From Listeria monocytogenes (GTDB lineage Bacteria > Bacillota > Bacilli > Lactobacillales > Listeriaceae), in the NCBI RefSeq assembly GCF_013282665.1, contig NZ_CP054041.1, forward strand, positions 1,966,001 through 2,030,000: a DNA stretch of 64,000 nt. Reading direction: 5' to 3'. The translations under genes and the position numbers were made by a program. This document shows positions 26,183 to 34,978 of the stretch, piece after piece (position 1 is the stretch's first letter; each line of letters begins with the position of its first letter). The notes under the pieces were generated by a model. It saw only the letters and a list, made by a program, of their open reading frames with translations, searched no databases and was not told the origin of the DNA.

Positions 26183-28831
26183 TTGGAGATTTACCGCAAA
26201 AGCGCGGCAGAAACATTTGAACAACTAGAAGCGACAGAACAAGGCTTAACAACTAGTGAGGTAACAAAACGACAAGAAAAATACGGTTTTAACGAACTGA
26301 AGAATAAAAAGAAAGATCCACTTTGGAAACTTTTTCTTGAAACATTTAAAGATCCAATGGTTATTGTTTTAGTCATTGCTGCCTTAGTGCAGTTGGTTTT
26401 AGGCGAAGTAGTTGAATCGCTTATTATCTTTTTAGTGCTTATTGTCAACTCGATTATTAGCGTAGTTCAGACGAGGAAAGCAGAAAGTTCGCTCGATGCG
26501 TTACGAGAAATGTCTGCACCCGTCGCCAAAGTTATTCGCGATGGTTCTAAGCAAAGCATTCATGCGCGTGAACTTGTTCCAGGCGATGTCGTTATTTTAG
26601 ATGCGGGGGATTTTGTCCCAGCAGACGGCCGCTTGTTTGAAAGTGGCTCTTTAAAAATTGACGAAGGGATGCTTACAGGGGAATCAGAAGCGGTCGAGAA
26701 ATATATTGATACCATTCCAGATGAAGTAGGGCTTGGCGATCGTGTGAATATGGTTTTCAGTGGTTCCCTCGTTGTATATGGTCGCGGAATGTTTGTTGTA
26801 ACAGGCACAGCGAGCGAAACAGAAATCGGAAAAATCGCCGGACTTCTTGAAACAGCAGAAGCAAAACAAACACCACTACAAAGAAAGCTAGAATCATTTA
26901 GTAAAAAGTTAGGGATTGGTATTTTAGCACTCTGTGTACTTATTTTTGCTGTCGAAGCTGGCCGCGTATTACTTGGCGACAATTCAGCGGATATGGCAAC
27001 GGCGATTTTAAATGCCTTTATGTTTGCCGTGGCAGTAGCAGTAGCAGCCATTCCGGAAGCACTTTCTTCTATTGTAACGATTGTACTTGCGGTCGGAACG
27101 AACAAAATGGCGAAGCAGCACGCGATTATTAGAAAGCTCCCAGCAGTTGAAACACTAGGCTCCACAAGCGTTATTTGTACAGACAAAACCGGAACGTTAA
27201 CGCAAAATAAAATGACGGTAGTCGATTACTATTTACCCGATGGAACAAAAGAAAATTTCCCGGAAAGTCCAGAAAATTGGTCAGAAGGGGAACGCCGTTT
27301 AATTCATATAGCGGTACTTTGTAATGACTCAAATATTAATAGTGAAGGTAAAGAACTAGGCGATCCTACCGAGGTAGCGCTAATTGCCTTTAGTAATAAA
27401 AACAATCAAGATTACAATGAAATTCGCGAAAAATTCATCCGTGAAGGCGAAATTCCCTTTGATTCAGATCGTAAATTAATGTCAACACTACACACCTTTA
27501 ATGACAACAAAGCCATGCTAACAAAAGGTGGTCCAGACGTGATGTTCGCACGTTGTAGCTATGTTTTCCTTGATGGGGAAGAAAAGCCGATGACAGAAGA
27601 AATTTTAACGAAACTAAAAGCAACAAACGAAGAATTTTCCAATCAAGCGCTTCGTGTCCTAGCTTACGGCTACAAACGAATGCCAGCTGATACAACCGAA
27701 TTAAAATTAGAAGATGAACAAGATATCGTGCTAGTTGGCTTAACTGCAATGATTGACCCACCACGTGAAGCCGTATATGCATCCATTGAAGAGTCAAAAA
27801 AAGCCGGCATTCGCACGGTGATGATTACCGGAGACCATAAAACTACAGCACAAGCAATCGGCCGCGACATTGGTTTAATGGATGCGGATGATATCGCATT
27901 AACTGGTCAAGAGCTCGACGCAATGCCAGAAGAAGAACTCGACAAAAAACTAGAACATATCGCTGTCTATGCCCGAGTTTCTCCAGAAAATAAAATCCGT
28001 ATCGTCAAAGCTTGGCAGAAAAAAGGTAAAATCACTGCTATGACTGGTGACGGTGTCAATGATGCACCTGCTTTAAAACAAGCCGATATTGGTGTCGCAA
28101 TGGGTAGCGGAACAGACGTTGCGAAAGACTCAGCTGCAATGATTCTAACAGATGATAATTTCGTTTCGATTGTGGATGCAGTTGGCGTTGGTAGAACCGT
28201 TTTTGACAATATTAAGAAATCAATTGCTTATCTATTTGCAGGAAACTTAGGAGCGATTATAGCGATTTTATTCGCGCTAGTACTGGACTGGATTAACCCG
28301 TTCACAGCGCTACAATTATTATTTATCAACTTAGTCAATGACTCTTTACCAGCAATTGCGCTAGGTATGGAAAAAGCAGAACCTGATGTAATGAAACGCA
28401 AACCGAGAGATATTAACGAAGGTATTTTTGCCGGTGGAACGATGCGTGCCGTTATTAGCCGCGGTGTCTTAATCGGTATCGCCGTTATCATCTCACAATA
28501 CATCGGTATGCAAATTTCACCAGAAATGAGTGTTGCAATGGCATTCACTACACTTATCCTAGCTCGTACATTACAAACATTTGCAGCCCGCTCGAACGTC
28601 CAAACCGCATTTGGCGCAGGATTCTTCAGCAACAAATACGTAATCGGCGCGGTATTACTTTGTTTCGTCCTATACGGAATTACCGTACTACCAGGAGCTC
28701 GTGAAATCTTCTCGATCCCAGCAACATTCGGCTTACATGAATGGTCGATTGCAGCTGGCTTAGCGCTCGGAGCAGTTGTGATGATGGAGATAATTAAAGT
28801 GATTCAGAATAAATTTTTTAAAGAAGCATAA
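26183..28831 (+). CDS. lmca1: Ca2+-transporting P-type ATPase LMCA1
   Basis: An 882-residue P2A ATPase that exports one Ca2+ per ATP in exchange for a proton. I recognise it as the structurally studied Listeria enzyme LMCA1. E292 (PEALS), phosphorylated D334 (DKTGTLT), A691 in TM5 and R795 in TM8 all fall at the published positions; Arg fills Ca2+ site I and explains the 1:1 stoichiometry. TGES, KGGPD and TGDGVNDAP are present. The start is TTG at 26183, seen as MEIYRKS, with SD AAGGGG upstream. It is monocistronic with its own terminator. A paralogue with different ion-site residues lies at 1127. Confidence 0.97.
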   Translation: MEIYRKSAAETFEQLEATEQGLTTSEVTKRQEKYGFNELKNKKKDPLWKLFLETFKDPMVIVLVIAALVQLVLGEVVESLIIFLVLIVNSIISVVQTRKAESSLDALREMSAPVAKVIRDGSKQSIHARELVPGDVVILDAGDFVPADGRLFESGSLKIDEGMLTGESEAVEKYIDTIPDEVGLGDRVNMVFSGSLVVYGRGMFVVTGTASETEIGKIAGLLETAEAKQTPLQRKLESFSKKLGIGILALCVLIFAVEAGRVLLGDNSADMATAILNAFMFAVAVAVAAIPEALSSIVTIVLAVGTNKMAKQHAIIRKLPAVETLGSTSVICTDKTGTLTQNKMTVVDYYLPDGTKENFPESPENWSEGERRLIHIAVLCNDSNINSEGKELGDPTEVALIAFSNKNNQDYNEIREKFIREGEIPFDSDRKLMSTLHTFNDNKAMLTKGGPDVMFARCSYVFLDGEEKPMTEEILTKLKATNEEFSNQALRVLAYGYKRMPADTTELKLEDEQDIVLVGLTAMIDPPREAVYASIEESKKAGIRTVMITGDHKTTAQAIGRDIGLMDADDIALTGQELDAMPEEELDKKLEHIAVYARVSPENKIRIVKAWQKKGKITAMTGDGVNDAPALKQADIGVAMGSGTDVAKDSAAMILTDDNFVSIVDAVGVGRTVFDNIKKSIAYLFAGNLGAIIAILFALVLDWINPFTALQLLFINLVNDSLPAIALGMEKAEPDVMKRKPRDINEGIFAGGTMRAVISRGVLIGIAVIISQYIGMQISPEMSVAMAFTTLILARTLQTFAARSNVQTAFGAGFFSNKYVIGAVLLCFVLYGITVLPGAREIFSIPATFGLHEWSIAAGLALGAVVMMEIIKVIQNKFFKEA

Positions 28832-28832
28832 A

Positions 28833-28872
28833 AAAACAGAAATCCCTTTTTGAAGAGGGGTTTCTGTTTTTA
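28833..28872 (+). terminator. intrinsic terminator of lmca1
   Basis: AAACAGAAATCCC with GGGGTTTCTGTTTTT. Confidence 0.8.
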
Positions 28873-28940
28873 ATATTACATAAAGTACTTTGTTTATTAT
28901 ATACTGACTATAGATTCTTAAATTAACACGGAGGAGCTAA

Positions 28941-29309
28941 ATGAAAAAACAACATAACTCAAAGCTTATTTTATTACAAGAAATTCATTCAACAGAACTA
29001 GAAATTCCACTTAAAGATTGGGAATATGACCCCGAAAAAGACCTTTACCTTGTTGTTGATTTGTTTATTGGAACAAATGATGGCACGAAAAGAGGCAATT
29101 ATTTTCATGTTCCAGTGGTAACACCAGCAACTTTGTATAAACTTCCAAAAGGGAAACGAAAAGCAATCGTATTGGAATATTATCGTTATGATTTACTTTT
29201 GGATAAAATAGAATCCATTTTGGAAAAATGTACAAAAGAGAGCTGGGATGATTCTTGTGAAGCGCTGCAAAATTATTTCTTTTGGGAATATGAAAATTAC
29301 AAAGCTTAA
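28941..29309 (+). CDS. Imm8-like immunity protein, no toxin nearby
   Basis: A 122-residue protein whose pattern fits the immunity protein 8 family: an early acidic segment, a central NYFHVPVVTPATLYKL (family: F-V-V-TP-W/L), a helix, then SWDDSCEALQNYFFWEYENY at the C-terminus (family: SW...L....WEFEDY). Imm8 proteins protect against polymorphic toxins delivered to neighbouring cells. No LXG, WXG or RHS-type toxin gene lies next to it, so it is an orphan. SD GGAGG precedes the ATG at 28941. EGD-e has, from memory, a large LPXTG gene (lmo0842) after lmca1; it is absent here and this gene follows the lmca1 terminator directly. Confidence 0.65.
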   Translation: MKKQHNSKLILLQEIHSTELEIPLKDWEYDPEKDLYLVVDLFIGTNDGTKRGNYFHVPVVTPATLYKLPKGKRKAIVLEYYRYDLLLDKIESILEKCTKESWDDSCEALQNYFFWEYENYKA

Positions 29310-29322
29310 AATTTAATGGAGA

Positions 29323-29580
29323 TTAATACAACCACCAAACCAAAACCCCAACAGTCCAAACCATCGCAAGCGGCACTAAAATACGGAACTTCGGCTTTTG
29401 GGTTTTATGGTGAAACAACTGCATCGACATCCAACTGCCAAAAGCCCCACCGAGAAAAGTGGTGAAAAGCAGTACAGATTCGGGTATCCGGTAAGCGTGT
29501 TTGATTGCTTTCCGTTTATCAATAGCGAATAATAGAAAAGAAATAAGCGTTATCGCGATTAAATATATCGTTAAAATCAT
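29323..29580 (-). CDS. DUF1294 small membrane protein
   Basis: An 85-residue protein with about three hydrophobic segments. LLFAIDKRKAIKHAYRIPESVLL and FLGGAFGSWMSMQLFHHKTQKPKF are the characteristic DUF1294 pattern, in which K-A-x-R-I-P-E and G-G-x-G-x-W/A and H-K-T-x-K are conserved. Function unknown. The ATG at 29580 follows an AGGGGG-type SD. It is convergent with the Imm8-like gene and divergent from ridA. Confidence 0.85.
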   Translation of the reverse strand: MILTIYLIAITLISFLLFAIDKRKAIKHAYRIPESVLLFTTFLGGAFGSWMSMQLFHHKTQKPKFRILVPLAMVWTVGVLVWWLY

Positions 29581-29658
29581 TCAAAAATCCCCCTTCATTG
29601 CTAAAACAAACATGATTGATTAGAATAAAAGCATACCATAAAAGAAAGCAGGGATAAA

Positions 29659-30036
29659 ATGGCAAAAGAAATTATTCAAACATCATCAGCCCCAAAAGCA
29701 CTAGGACCATACTCGCAAGCTGTAAAAGTGAACGGACTTATTTTTACATCAGGTCAACTTGGTATTAACCCAGAAACTGGAGAATTAGCAGAAGGCGCAA
29801 CAAAACAAGCCGAGCAAGCTTTCAAAAATCTAGCAGCCGTGTTAGAAGAAGCGGGCTCCGGACTAGAAAAAATCATTAAAGCAACTGTTTTTTTCAAAGA
29901 TTTAAAGGAATTCACAGCCGTAAATGAAGTTTATGCCACATTCTTTTCCAGTGATTTCCCGGCAAGAAGTGCTTTCCAAGTAGCGAAATTACCACTTGAT
30001 GCTGAAATCGAAATCGAAGTTATCGCAGAAGCATAA
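29659..30036 (+). CDS. ridA: 2-iminobutanoate/2-iminopropanoate deaminase RidA
   Basis: A 125-residue RidA (YjgF/YER057c/UK114) protein of normal length. It hydrolyses reactive enamine/imine intermediates formed by PLP enzymes, protecting amino-acid metabolism. The active-site arginine lies in DFPARSAFQVAKLPL, and the C-terminal EIEVIAEA is the family signature with its conserved Glu. SD GCAGGG precedes the ATG at 29659. It is followed by the SAM-riboswitch-controlled gene, which has its own promoter. Confidence 0.95.
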   Translation: MAKEIIQTSSAPKALGPYSQAVKVNGLIFTSGQLGINPETGELAEGATKQAEQAFKNLAAVLEEAGSGLEKIIKATVFFKDLKEFTAVNEVYATFFSSDFPARSAFQVAKLPLDAEIEIEVIAEA

Positions 30037-30052
30037 ATATTCAGAAATAAAT

Positions 30053-30082
30053 TTGACAACAACGAGAAACAAACGATATAAT
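30053..30082 (+). promoter_or_regulatory. promoter of the SAM-riboswitch transcript
   Basis: Consensus TTGACA (30053-30058) and TATAAT (30077-30082), 18-nt spacer. The aptamer begins about 12 nt after the expected start point. Confidence 0.85.
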
Positions 30083-30101
30083 AAAAACCAATTACATAGC
30101 A

Positions 30102-30257
30102 ACTTATCAAGAAAGGTGGAGGGTTCTGGCCCTGTGAAGCCTTGGCAACCGGATGTTTCACGGTGCCAAATCCAGCAGGTAACACTGACAGATAAGGCAC
30201 GCGAATCAGGTAAATTCACTTTCCCTTAAAAGCTGTCTTTTGAGGGGAAGTTTTTTT
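30102..30257 (+). promoter_or_regulatory. SAM-I riboswitch (S-box) with terminator
   Basis: The aptamer spans 30102-30197. P1 is CTTATC (30103-30108) with GATAAG (30191-30196), and it contains GAGGGTTCTGGCCC, GCCTTGGCAACC and GGTGCCAAATCC, the S-box core blocks. A terminator (30218-30232 with 30237-30251, T-tract to 30257) follows. High SAM should stabilise the aptamer and stop transcription before the methionine synthase-like gene. Confidence 0.96.
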
Positions 30258-30291
30258 GTACATAAAAATAAAACGAATTGAGGCGAAGAAA

Positions 30292-31395
30292 ATGAATCAA
30301 GTAGCACCATTTTATGCAGATCATGTTGGAAGTATTTTACGAACAAAGGCAATTAAAGACGCGCGCGAGAAATTCCAAAACGGTGAGATAACTGATGCAG
30401 CGTTGCGGGAAGTGGAAAATACGGAAATTAAATACATCGTTGAAAAGCAAAAAGAAGTCGGCTTAAAATCGATTACCGATGGCGAATTTCGTCGTGCTTG
30501 GTGGCATTTTGACTTCTTGGAGAATTTGGATGGGGTAGAAGGGTATGATGCGGCTGGAGGTATTCAGTTTAGCAAAGTCCAAACAAAATCACATTCGGTA
30601 AAAATTACCGGGCCAATCGATTTCACCACACATCCATTTATAGAAGATTTTATTTTTCTCAAAGAGACTGTTGGGGACGAGCATGTTGCGAAACAAACGA
30701 TTCCAAGTCCGGCGATGCTTCATTACCGCGGTGACATCGAGTATCAGCCATATTTAGATGATGCGGACAAATTTGCCAAAGATTTAGCTGTTGCGTATCA
30801 AAAAGCGATTCAAGCATTTTATGATGCTGGTTGTCGCTACCTGCAATTAGATGATACATCGTGGAGCTACTTATGCTCAGATGAACAGCGCGAAGTCGTA
30901 CGTCAAAGAGGTTTTAACCCAGATACTTTACAAGAAACATATAAAAATCTTATCAATGAAGCAATTAAATTTAAACCGGCTGATATGGTTATTACGATGC
31001 ACATTTGTCGTGGTAATTTCCGTTCCACTTGGATCGCAGAAGGCGGTTATGGCCCAGTAGCAGAAACGTTATTTGGCAAACTAAATATCGATGGTTTCTT
31101 TTTAGAGTATGACAATGAACGTTCTGGAGATTTTGCTCCACTAAAATATGTGACGCGTAAAGACTTGAAAATCGTTCTTGGTTTAATTACATCTAAGACA
31201 GGCGAATTAGAGGATGAAGCAGCCATTAAAGCACAGATAGAAGAAGCAAGTGAAATTGTGCCGCTGAGTCAGTTGCGCTTAAGTCCACAATGTGGTTTCG
31301 CCTCAACAGAAGAAGGCAATATTTTAACGGAAGAAGAACAATGGAATAAATTACGCTATGTTGTCCAACTTGCGAAAGATGTGTGGGGCGAATAG
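30292..31395 (+). CDS. cobalamin-independent methionine synthase-like protein (YxjG/YxjH family)
   Basis: A 367-residue protein homologous to the C-terminal catalytic barrel of MetE, like B. subtilis YxjG and YxjH. It lacks the N-terminal half of MetE. Zinc-site residues are recognisable: the His and Cys of MHICRGN and the Cys of LSPQCGFASTE. The family transfers methyl groups to homocysteine or recycles sulfur compounds; the methyl donor is not clear. I chose ATG 30292 (GAGG upstream, start MNQVAPFYADHVGSILR). A TTG at 30256 is inside the riboswitch terminator and cannot be the start. Control by the SAM riboswitch fits a methionine-making role. Confidence 0.92.
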   Translation: MNQVAPFYADHVGSILRTKAIKDAREKFQNGEITDAALREVENTEIKYIVEKQKEVGLKSITDGEFRRAWWHFDFLENLDGVEGYDAAGGIQFSKVQTKSHSVKITGPIDFTTHPFIEDFIFLKETVGDEHVAKQTIPSPAMLHYRGDIEYQPYLDDADKFAKDLAVAYQKAIQAFYDAGCRYLQLDDTSWSYLCSDEQREVVRQRGFNPDTLQETYKNLINEAIKFKPADMVITMHICRGNFRSTWIAEGGYGPVAETLFGKLNIDGFFLEYDNERSGDFAPLKYVTRKDLKIVLGLITSKTGELEDEAAIKAQIEEASEIVPLSQLRLSPQCGFASTEEGNILTEEEQWNKLRYVVQLAKDVWGE

Positions 31396-31403
31396 CCAAT
31401 AGG

Positions 31404-31438
31404 AAGAACTAGCTAACAAGTTTGCGCTAGTTCTTTTT
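31404..31438 (+). terminator. intrinsic terminator
   Basis: AAGAACTAGC with GCTAGTTCTTTTT after the methionine synthase-like gene. Confidence 0.8.
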
Positions 31439-31443
31439 GCGTC

Positions 31444-31480
31444 TTTACAAAAAGGGTGACTAGGGATAGAATAGATGTTC
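31444..31480 (+). promoter_or_regulatory. promoter overlapped by a LexA-like box
   Basis: TTTACA (31444-31449), 17-nt spacer, TAGAAT (31467-31472). GAATAGATGTTC (31469-31480) overlaps the -10 and differs by one base from the Firmicutes SOS box GAAC-N4-GTTC. Confidence 0.5.
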
Positions 31481-31499
31481 TAGAAGGAGGGGAAGCCCT

Positions 31500-32600
31500 T
31501 TGGACGACAAATTACAAAAGAAATTGACCTTACTACCTGAATCGCCAGGTTGTTATATTTATAGAGATGAAAATAACGAAATTTTATATATTGGCAAATC
31601 TAAATGCTTGAAAAATCGCGTAAAATCTTATTTTCATAGCAAACAAATTGGAAAAACAGCAAGACTTGTTAGGCAAATTCGAGATTTAGAATTAATAATT
31701 ACAACTTCCGAAAAAGAAGCTTTACTACTCGAAATGATTTTAATTCAAAAATACCAGCCACCCTTTAATATTCAACTAAAAGAAGGGACGAGCTATCCAT
31801 ATATCAAGATTACGAACGAAAAAAATCCGCATATTGAAGTTGTATTCGAGGTAAAGCGAGACGGCGCCCATTATTTTGGCCCTTATCCAGGTCGTTTTTC
31901 CGCAAGACAAACGGTAGATTTGATTGAAAAATTATTTCCGCTTTGTAGATGTTCCGGAAAGCCAGGTCGGCCATGTTTGTACTACCATCTTGGATTATGC
32001 TTAGGTCCATGCCAGGCAGAAATTGAACCTGCTGTTTATAAAAAGCAAATCCACAAAATTAGTCGGTTTCTTGAAGGGGATGTTAAAAATGTGAAAGCAA
32101 AACTACAAGAAGATATGCTAACGGCGACCGAAAATCTGAAATTTGAAAGAGCAGCAGAGCTTCGAGATAAAATACACGCTATTAATGAAACAATTGAGAA
32201 ACAACATATTATTTTCCCTGGACTAAAAAATCGTGACATTATCGGCTGTTATGAACAAGATAATCATTTAAGCGTCTTTGTTTTCTTCGTTCGAAATGGC
32301 GCAATTAATGGAAGTAAATGGCACGTTTTTCCAATCGAAAAAAACCTTCAAGAAGATTTAGCTAAATTTCTCAATCAGTTTTATGAAGATCCTAATAACA
32401 TTCAACCAAAAGAATTGTTAATCGCTGAAAAAATAGATAAAAACTTGCTGAACGAATCACTTAGAAAAGCGTGTTTATTCCCACAAAAAGGCGGTAAAAA
32501 GAAGCAAATTGAGCTGGCAATCGAAAATGCTAAAAGTGCTTATATCGCCTACGCAAAGATGAAAGAATATGATTTTGAAAAGCAAATAACGAATCAATAG
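31500..32600 (+). CDS. half-length UvrC paralogue (Cho-like GIY-YIG endonuclease)
   Basis: A 366-residue protein matching only the front part of UvrC, which is normally near 600 residues. The GIY-YIG nuclease domain is at the start (GCYIYRDENNEILYIGKSK, then LLLEMILIQKYQPPFNI with the catalytic Glu). A four-cysteine cluster (CRC...CLYY...CLGPC, about residues 148-166) and a UVR motif (FERAAELRDKI) follow. The RNase H-like 5-prime incision domain and the tandem HhH domain are missing. This is the layout of E. coli Cho, which makes only the 3-prime cut. The frame ends naturally at a terminator-like hairpin. The start is TTG at 31500 with SD AAGGAGG. Binding of UvrB by this form is inference. 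Confidence 0.85.
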   Translation: MDDKLQKKLTLLPESPGCYIYRDENNEILYIGKSKCLKNRVKSYFHSKQIGKTARLVRQIRDLELIITTSEKEALLLEMILIQKYQPPFNIQLKEGTSYPYIKITNEKNPHIEVVFEVKRDGAHYFGPYPGRFSARQTVDLIEKLFPLCRCSGKPGRPCLYYHLGLCLGPCQAEIEPAVYKKQIHKISRFLEGDVKNVKAKLQEDMLTATENLKFERAAELRDKIHAINETIEKQHIIFPGLKNRDIIGCYEQDNHLSVFVFFVRNGAINGSKWHVFPIEKNLQEDLAKFLNQFYEDPNNIQPKELLIAEKIDKNLLNESLRKACLFPQKGGKKKQIELAIENAKSAYIAYAKMKEYDFEKQITNQ

Positions 32601-32633
32601 AAGCTAATTCATAAGGATTAGCTTCTTCTCTTT
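32600..32633 (+). terminator. probable intrinsic terminator
   Basis: GAAGCTAAT (32600-32608) with ATTAGCTTC (32618-32626) and a mixed T-rich tail overlapping the stop codon of the UvrC-like gene. Confidence 0.6.
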
Positions 32634-32664
32634 GTCGTGTTGAAAATCTTATCATAAATAACTA

Positions 32665-32693
32665 TGGTCAATAATCTACCCTTATGGTAAAAT
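32665..32693 (+). promoter_or_regulatory. promoter of the glutamine-type ABC transporter
   Basis: TGGTCA (32665-32670), 17-nt spacer, TAAAAT (32688-32693). Confidence 0.5.
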
Positions 32694-32769
32694 CTTACAA
32701 GTACGGAAAAAAATTAGGCTACATAAAATATTTCATTTAAGCTAAACACATATAGAGGGAGGACACAAT

Positions 32770-34212
32770 ATGAAGAAATTTTCACGCTTTATACTAATGA
32801 TGGCAATCGCTTGTGTTGCCACGTTTATTTTCACAGGAAACGGGTTGAATGCAAAAGCTGCGGAAGAAACTTACTTGATTGGTACAGACACAACCTTTGC
32901 ACCTTTTGAATTTGAGAAAGATGGAGAGCATGTCGGAATTGACATGGACATCCTAAAAGCAATTGCAAAAGACCAAAATTTTAAATACGAAATCAAAGCA
33001 ATGGGATTCAATGCAGCGGTACAAGCACTAGAAGCTAACCAAGTAGACGGTGTTATCGCTGGGATGAGTATTACAGACGAACGTAAACAAAAGTTCGATT
33101 TCTCTGATCCGTACTTCGATTCTGGTGTCGTTATGGGGATTTTGAAAGATAATGACGAAATCAAGACTTACGACGACTTAAAAGGAAAAAAAGTAGCTGT
33201 TAAAACAGGTACAGAAGGCTATGCATTCGCAGAAAAAATCAAGGATAAATACGGCTTCGATATCGTTGTCTTTGACGACTCAGCACAAATGTATGATGAT
33301 GTTAAAACAAGAAATTCTGTAGCATGTTTTGATGATTATCCCGTACTAGCTTACGGCGTTCAAACAGGAAATGGCTTAAAGATTGTTACGGATAAAGAAA
33401 AAGGAAATTCCTATGGTTTTGCTGTCAACAAAGGCAAAAACCAAGAACTTTTAGAGAAATTCAATGCTGGATTAGTTAATATTAAAGCAAGCGGCGAATA
33501 TGATAAAATTTTAGAGAACTATTTAGGCGATAATGCGATTAAAGAAAACACAACCGAAAAAGGTTTTATGGGGATTATAAAATCTTCTTGGCCTGCACTA
33601 TTATCCGGTTTATGGTTGACGATTAGATTAGCTGTAGTTTCACTAATAATCGCCTTCATTATTGGTATTACATTCGGATTTATGAAAGTGAGCAATAGCA
33701 AAATCTTGCGCGGGATTGCGACTGTTTATGTCGATATCTTCCGTGGAACACCATTAATTGTACAAGCATTCTTCTTCTACTTTGGTATTCCAGCAGCGCT
33801 TGATTTCAGGATGCCCGTATTCTTAGCTGGGGTTATCGCGCTAAGCTTGAATGCTGGTGCTTACATGGTAGAAATCGTTCGTGGTGGGATTCAATCGGTC
33901 GACAAAGGACAAATGGAAGCAGCAAGAAGTCTTGGTTTACCTCATAAAAAAGCAATGATGAAAGTTGTTCTACCGCAAGCAATTCGAATGATGATTCCGT
34001 CATTTATTAACCAATTCGTTATCACTTTGAAAGATACATCGATTATGTCAGCAATTGGACTCGTCGAATTAACTCAATCAGGTAAAATCATTATGGCGCG
34101 TACATTCGAAAGCACATGGACATGGCTAATCATCGGAATTATGTACCTTATCGTTATTACTATTTTAACGAAAATATCCGATCGTTTAGAAAGGAGATTA
34201 CGAAATGACTAA
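32770..34212 (+). CDS. amino-acid ABC transporter, fused substrate-binding and permease protein (GlnH-GlnP type)
   Basis: A 480-residue fusion. A signal peptide (about 1-30, ending NAKAAEE) leads to a periplasmic-binding-protein fold (about 34-255: [44 protein letters not shown]). A five-helix HisM/GlnP permease domain follows with the EAA loop [23 protein letters not shown]. The binding domain resembles glutamine/polar amino-acid receptors; the exact ligand is not determined. SD GAGGGAGG stands before the ATG at 32770. Its 3-prime end overlaps the ATPase gene by 8 nt, so translation is coupled. Confidence 0.94.
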   Translation: MKKFSRFILMMAIACVATFIFTGNGLNAKAAEETYLIGTDTTFAPFEFEKDGEHVGIDMDILKAIAKDQNFKYEIKAMGFNAAVQALEANQVDGVIAGMSITDERKQKFDFSDPYFDSGVVMGILKDNDEIKTYDDLKGKKVAVKTGTEGYAFAEKIKDKYGFDIVVFDDSAQMYDDVKTRNSVACFDDYPVLAYGVQTGNGLKIVTDKEKGNSYGFAVNKGKNQELLEKFNAGLVNIKASGEYDKILENYLGDNAIKENTTEKGFMGIIKSSWPALLSGLWLTIRLAVVSLIIAFIIGITFGFMKVSNSKILRGIATVYVDIFRGTPLIVQAFFFYFGIPAALDFRMPVFLAGVIALSLNAGAYMVEIVRGGIQSVDKGQMEAARSLGLPHKKAMMKVVLPQAIRMMIPSFINQFVITLKDTSIMSAIGLVELTQSGKIIMARTFESTWTWLIIGIMYLIVITILTKISDRLERRLRND

Positions 34213-34933
34213 ACTTAAAGTAACTGGCCTGAAAAAAAGTTTTGGCGCAAATGAAGTGTTAAAAGGCATTGATATAGAAGTAAAAGAAGGCGAAGTAGTT
34301 TGCGTCATCGGACCTTCTGGCTCTGGTAAAAGTACATTTCTTCGTTGTATGAATAACTTGGAAGAAATTACTGCGGGTGATGTAGTTGTCGATGATTTTA
34401 ATATTACGGATAAAAAAATAGACATTAATAAAGTTCGCGAAAATATCGGCATGGTTTTCCAGCATTTTAATCTTTTCCCACATTTGTCTGTTTTAGAAAA
34501 TATCACATTGGCACCTGTTGAATTGAAAAAAATGGACAAAGAAGCCGCGAAAAGTAATGCCTTACATTTACTAGAACAAGTGGGCTTACGAGAAAAAGCC
34601 GAAGAATTTCCTAGCCAACTTTCTGGTGGACAAAAACAACGGGTGGCGATTGCAAGAGCCCTTGCGATGGATCCAGATATTATGTTATTTGATGAACCGA
34701 CTTCTGCACTCGATCCAGAAATGGTTGGTGAAGTTTTAGGGGTTATGAAAAACTTAGCAAAAGATGGCATGACAATGATTATTGTTACCCACGAAATGGG
34801 ATTTGCTCGTGAAGTTGGTGATCGAGTTATCTTTATGGATGGTGGCTATATTGTCGAAGAAGGCAAGCCAGCTGAGATTTTTGATAATCCAAAGAATGAA
34901 AGAACGATCAGTTTCTTAGATAAAGTTTTATAA
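34205..34933 (+). CDS. glnQ: amino-acid ABC transporter ATP-binding protein (GlnQ type)
   Basis: A 242-residue ATPase of the polar amino-acid uptake family. Walker [11 protein letters not shown]-loop [10 protein letters not shown], signature LSGGQ, Walker [15 protein letters not shown] and the H-loop VTHEM are all intact. It energises the fused receptor-permease encoded just upstream, with which its gene overlaps by 8 nt. The pair is complete, since the fused partner supplies receptor and membrane domain and forms a homodimer. It ends at a strong bidirectional terminator. Confidence 0.96.
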   Translation: MTKLKVTGLKKSFGANEVLKGIDIEVKEGEVVCVIGPSGSGKSTFLRCMNNLEEITAGDVVVDDFNITDKKIDINKVRENIGMVFQHFNLFPHLSVLENITLAPVELKKMDKEAAKSNALHLLEQVGLREKAEEFPSQLSGGQKQRVAIARALAMDPDIMLFDEPTSALDPEMVGEVLGVMKNLAKDGMTMIIVTHEMGFAREVGDRVIFMDGGYIVEEGKPAEIFDNPKNERTISFLDKVL

Positions 34934-34978
34934 AAAACAAAAATGCTTTGGTAATCACCAAAGCATTTTTGTTTTTTT
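34933..34978. terminator. bidirectional intrinsic terminator
   Basis: AAAAATGCTTTGGT with ACCAAAGCATTTTT and T-tracts on both sides, shared by glnQ and the convergent amidase gene. Confidence 0.9.
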
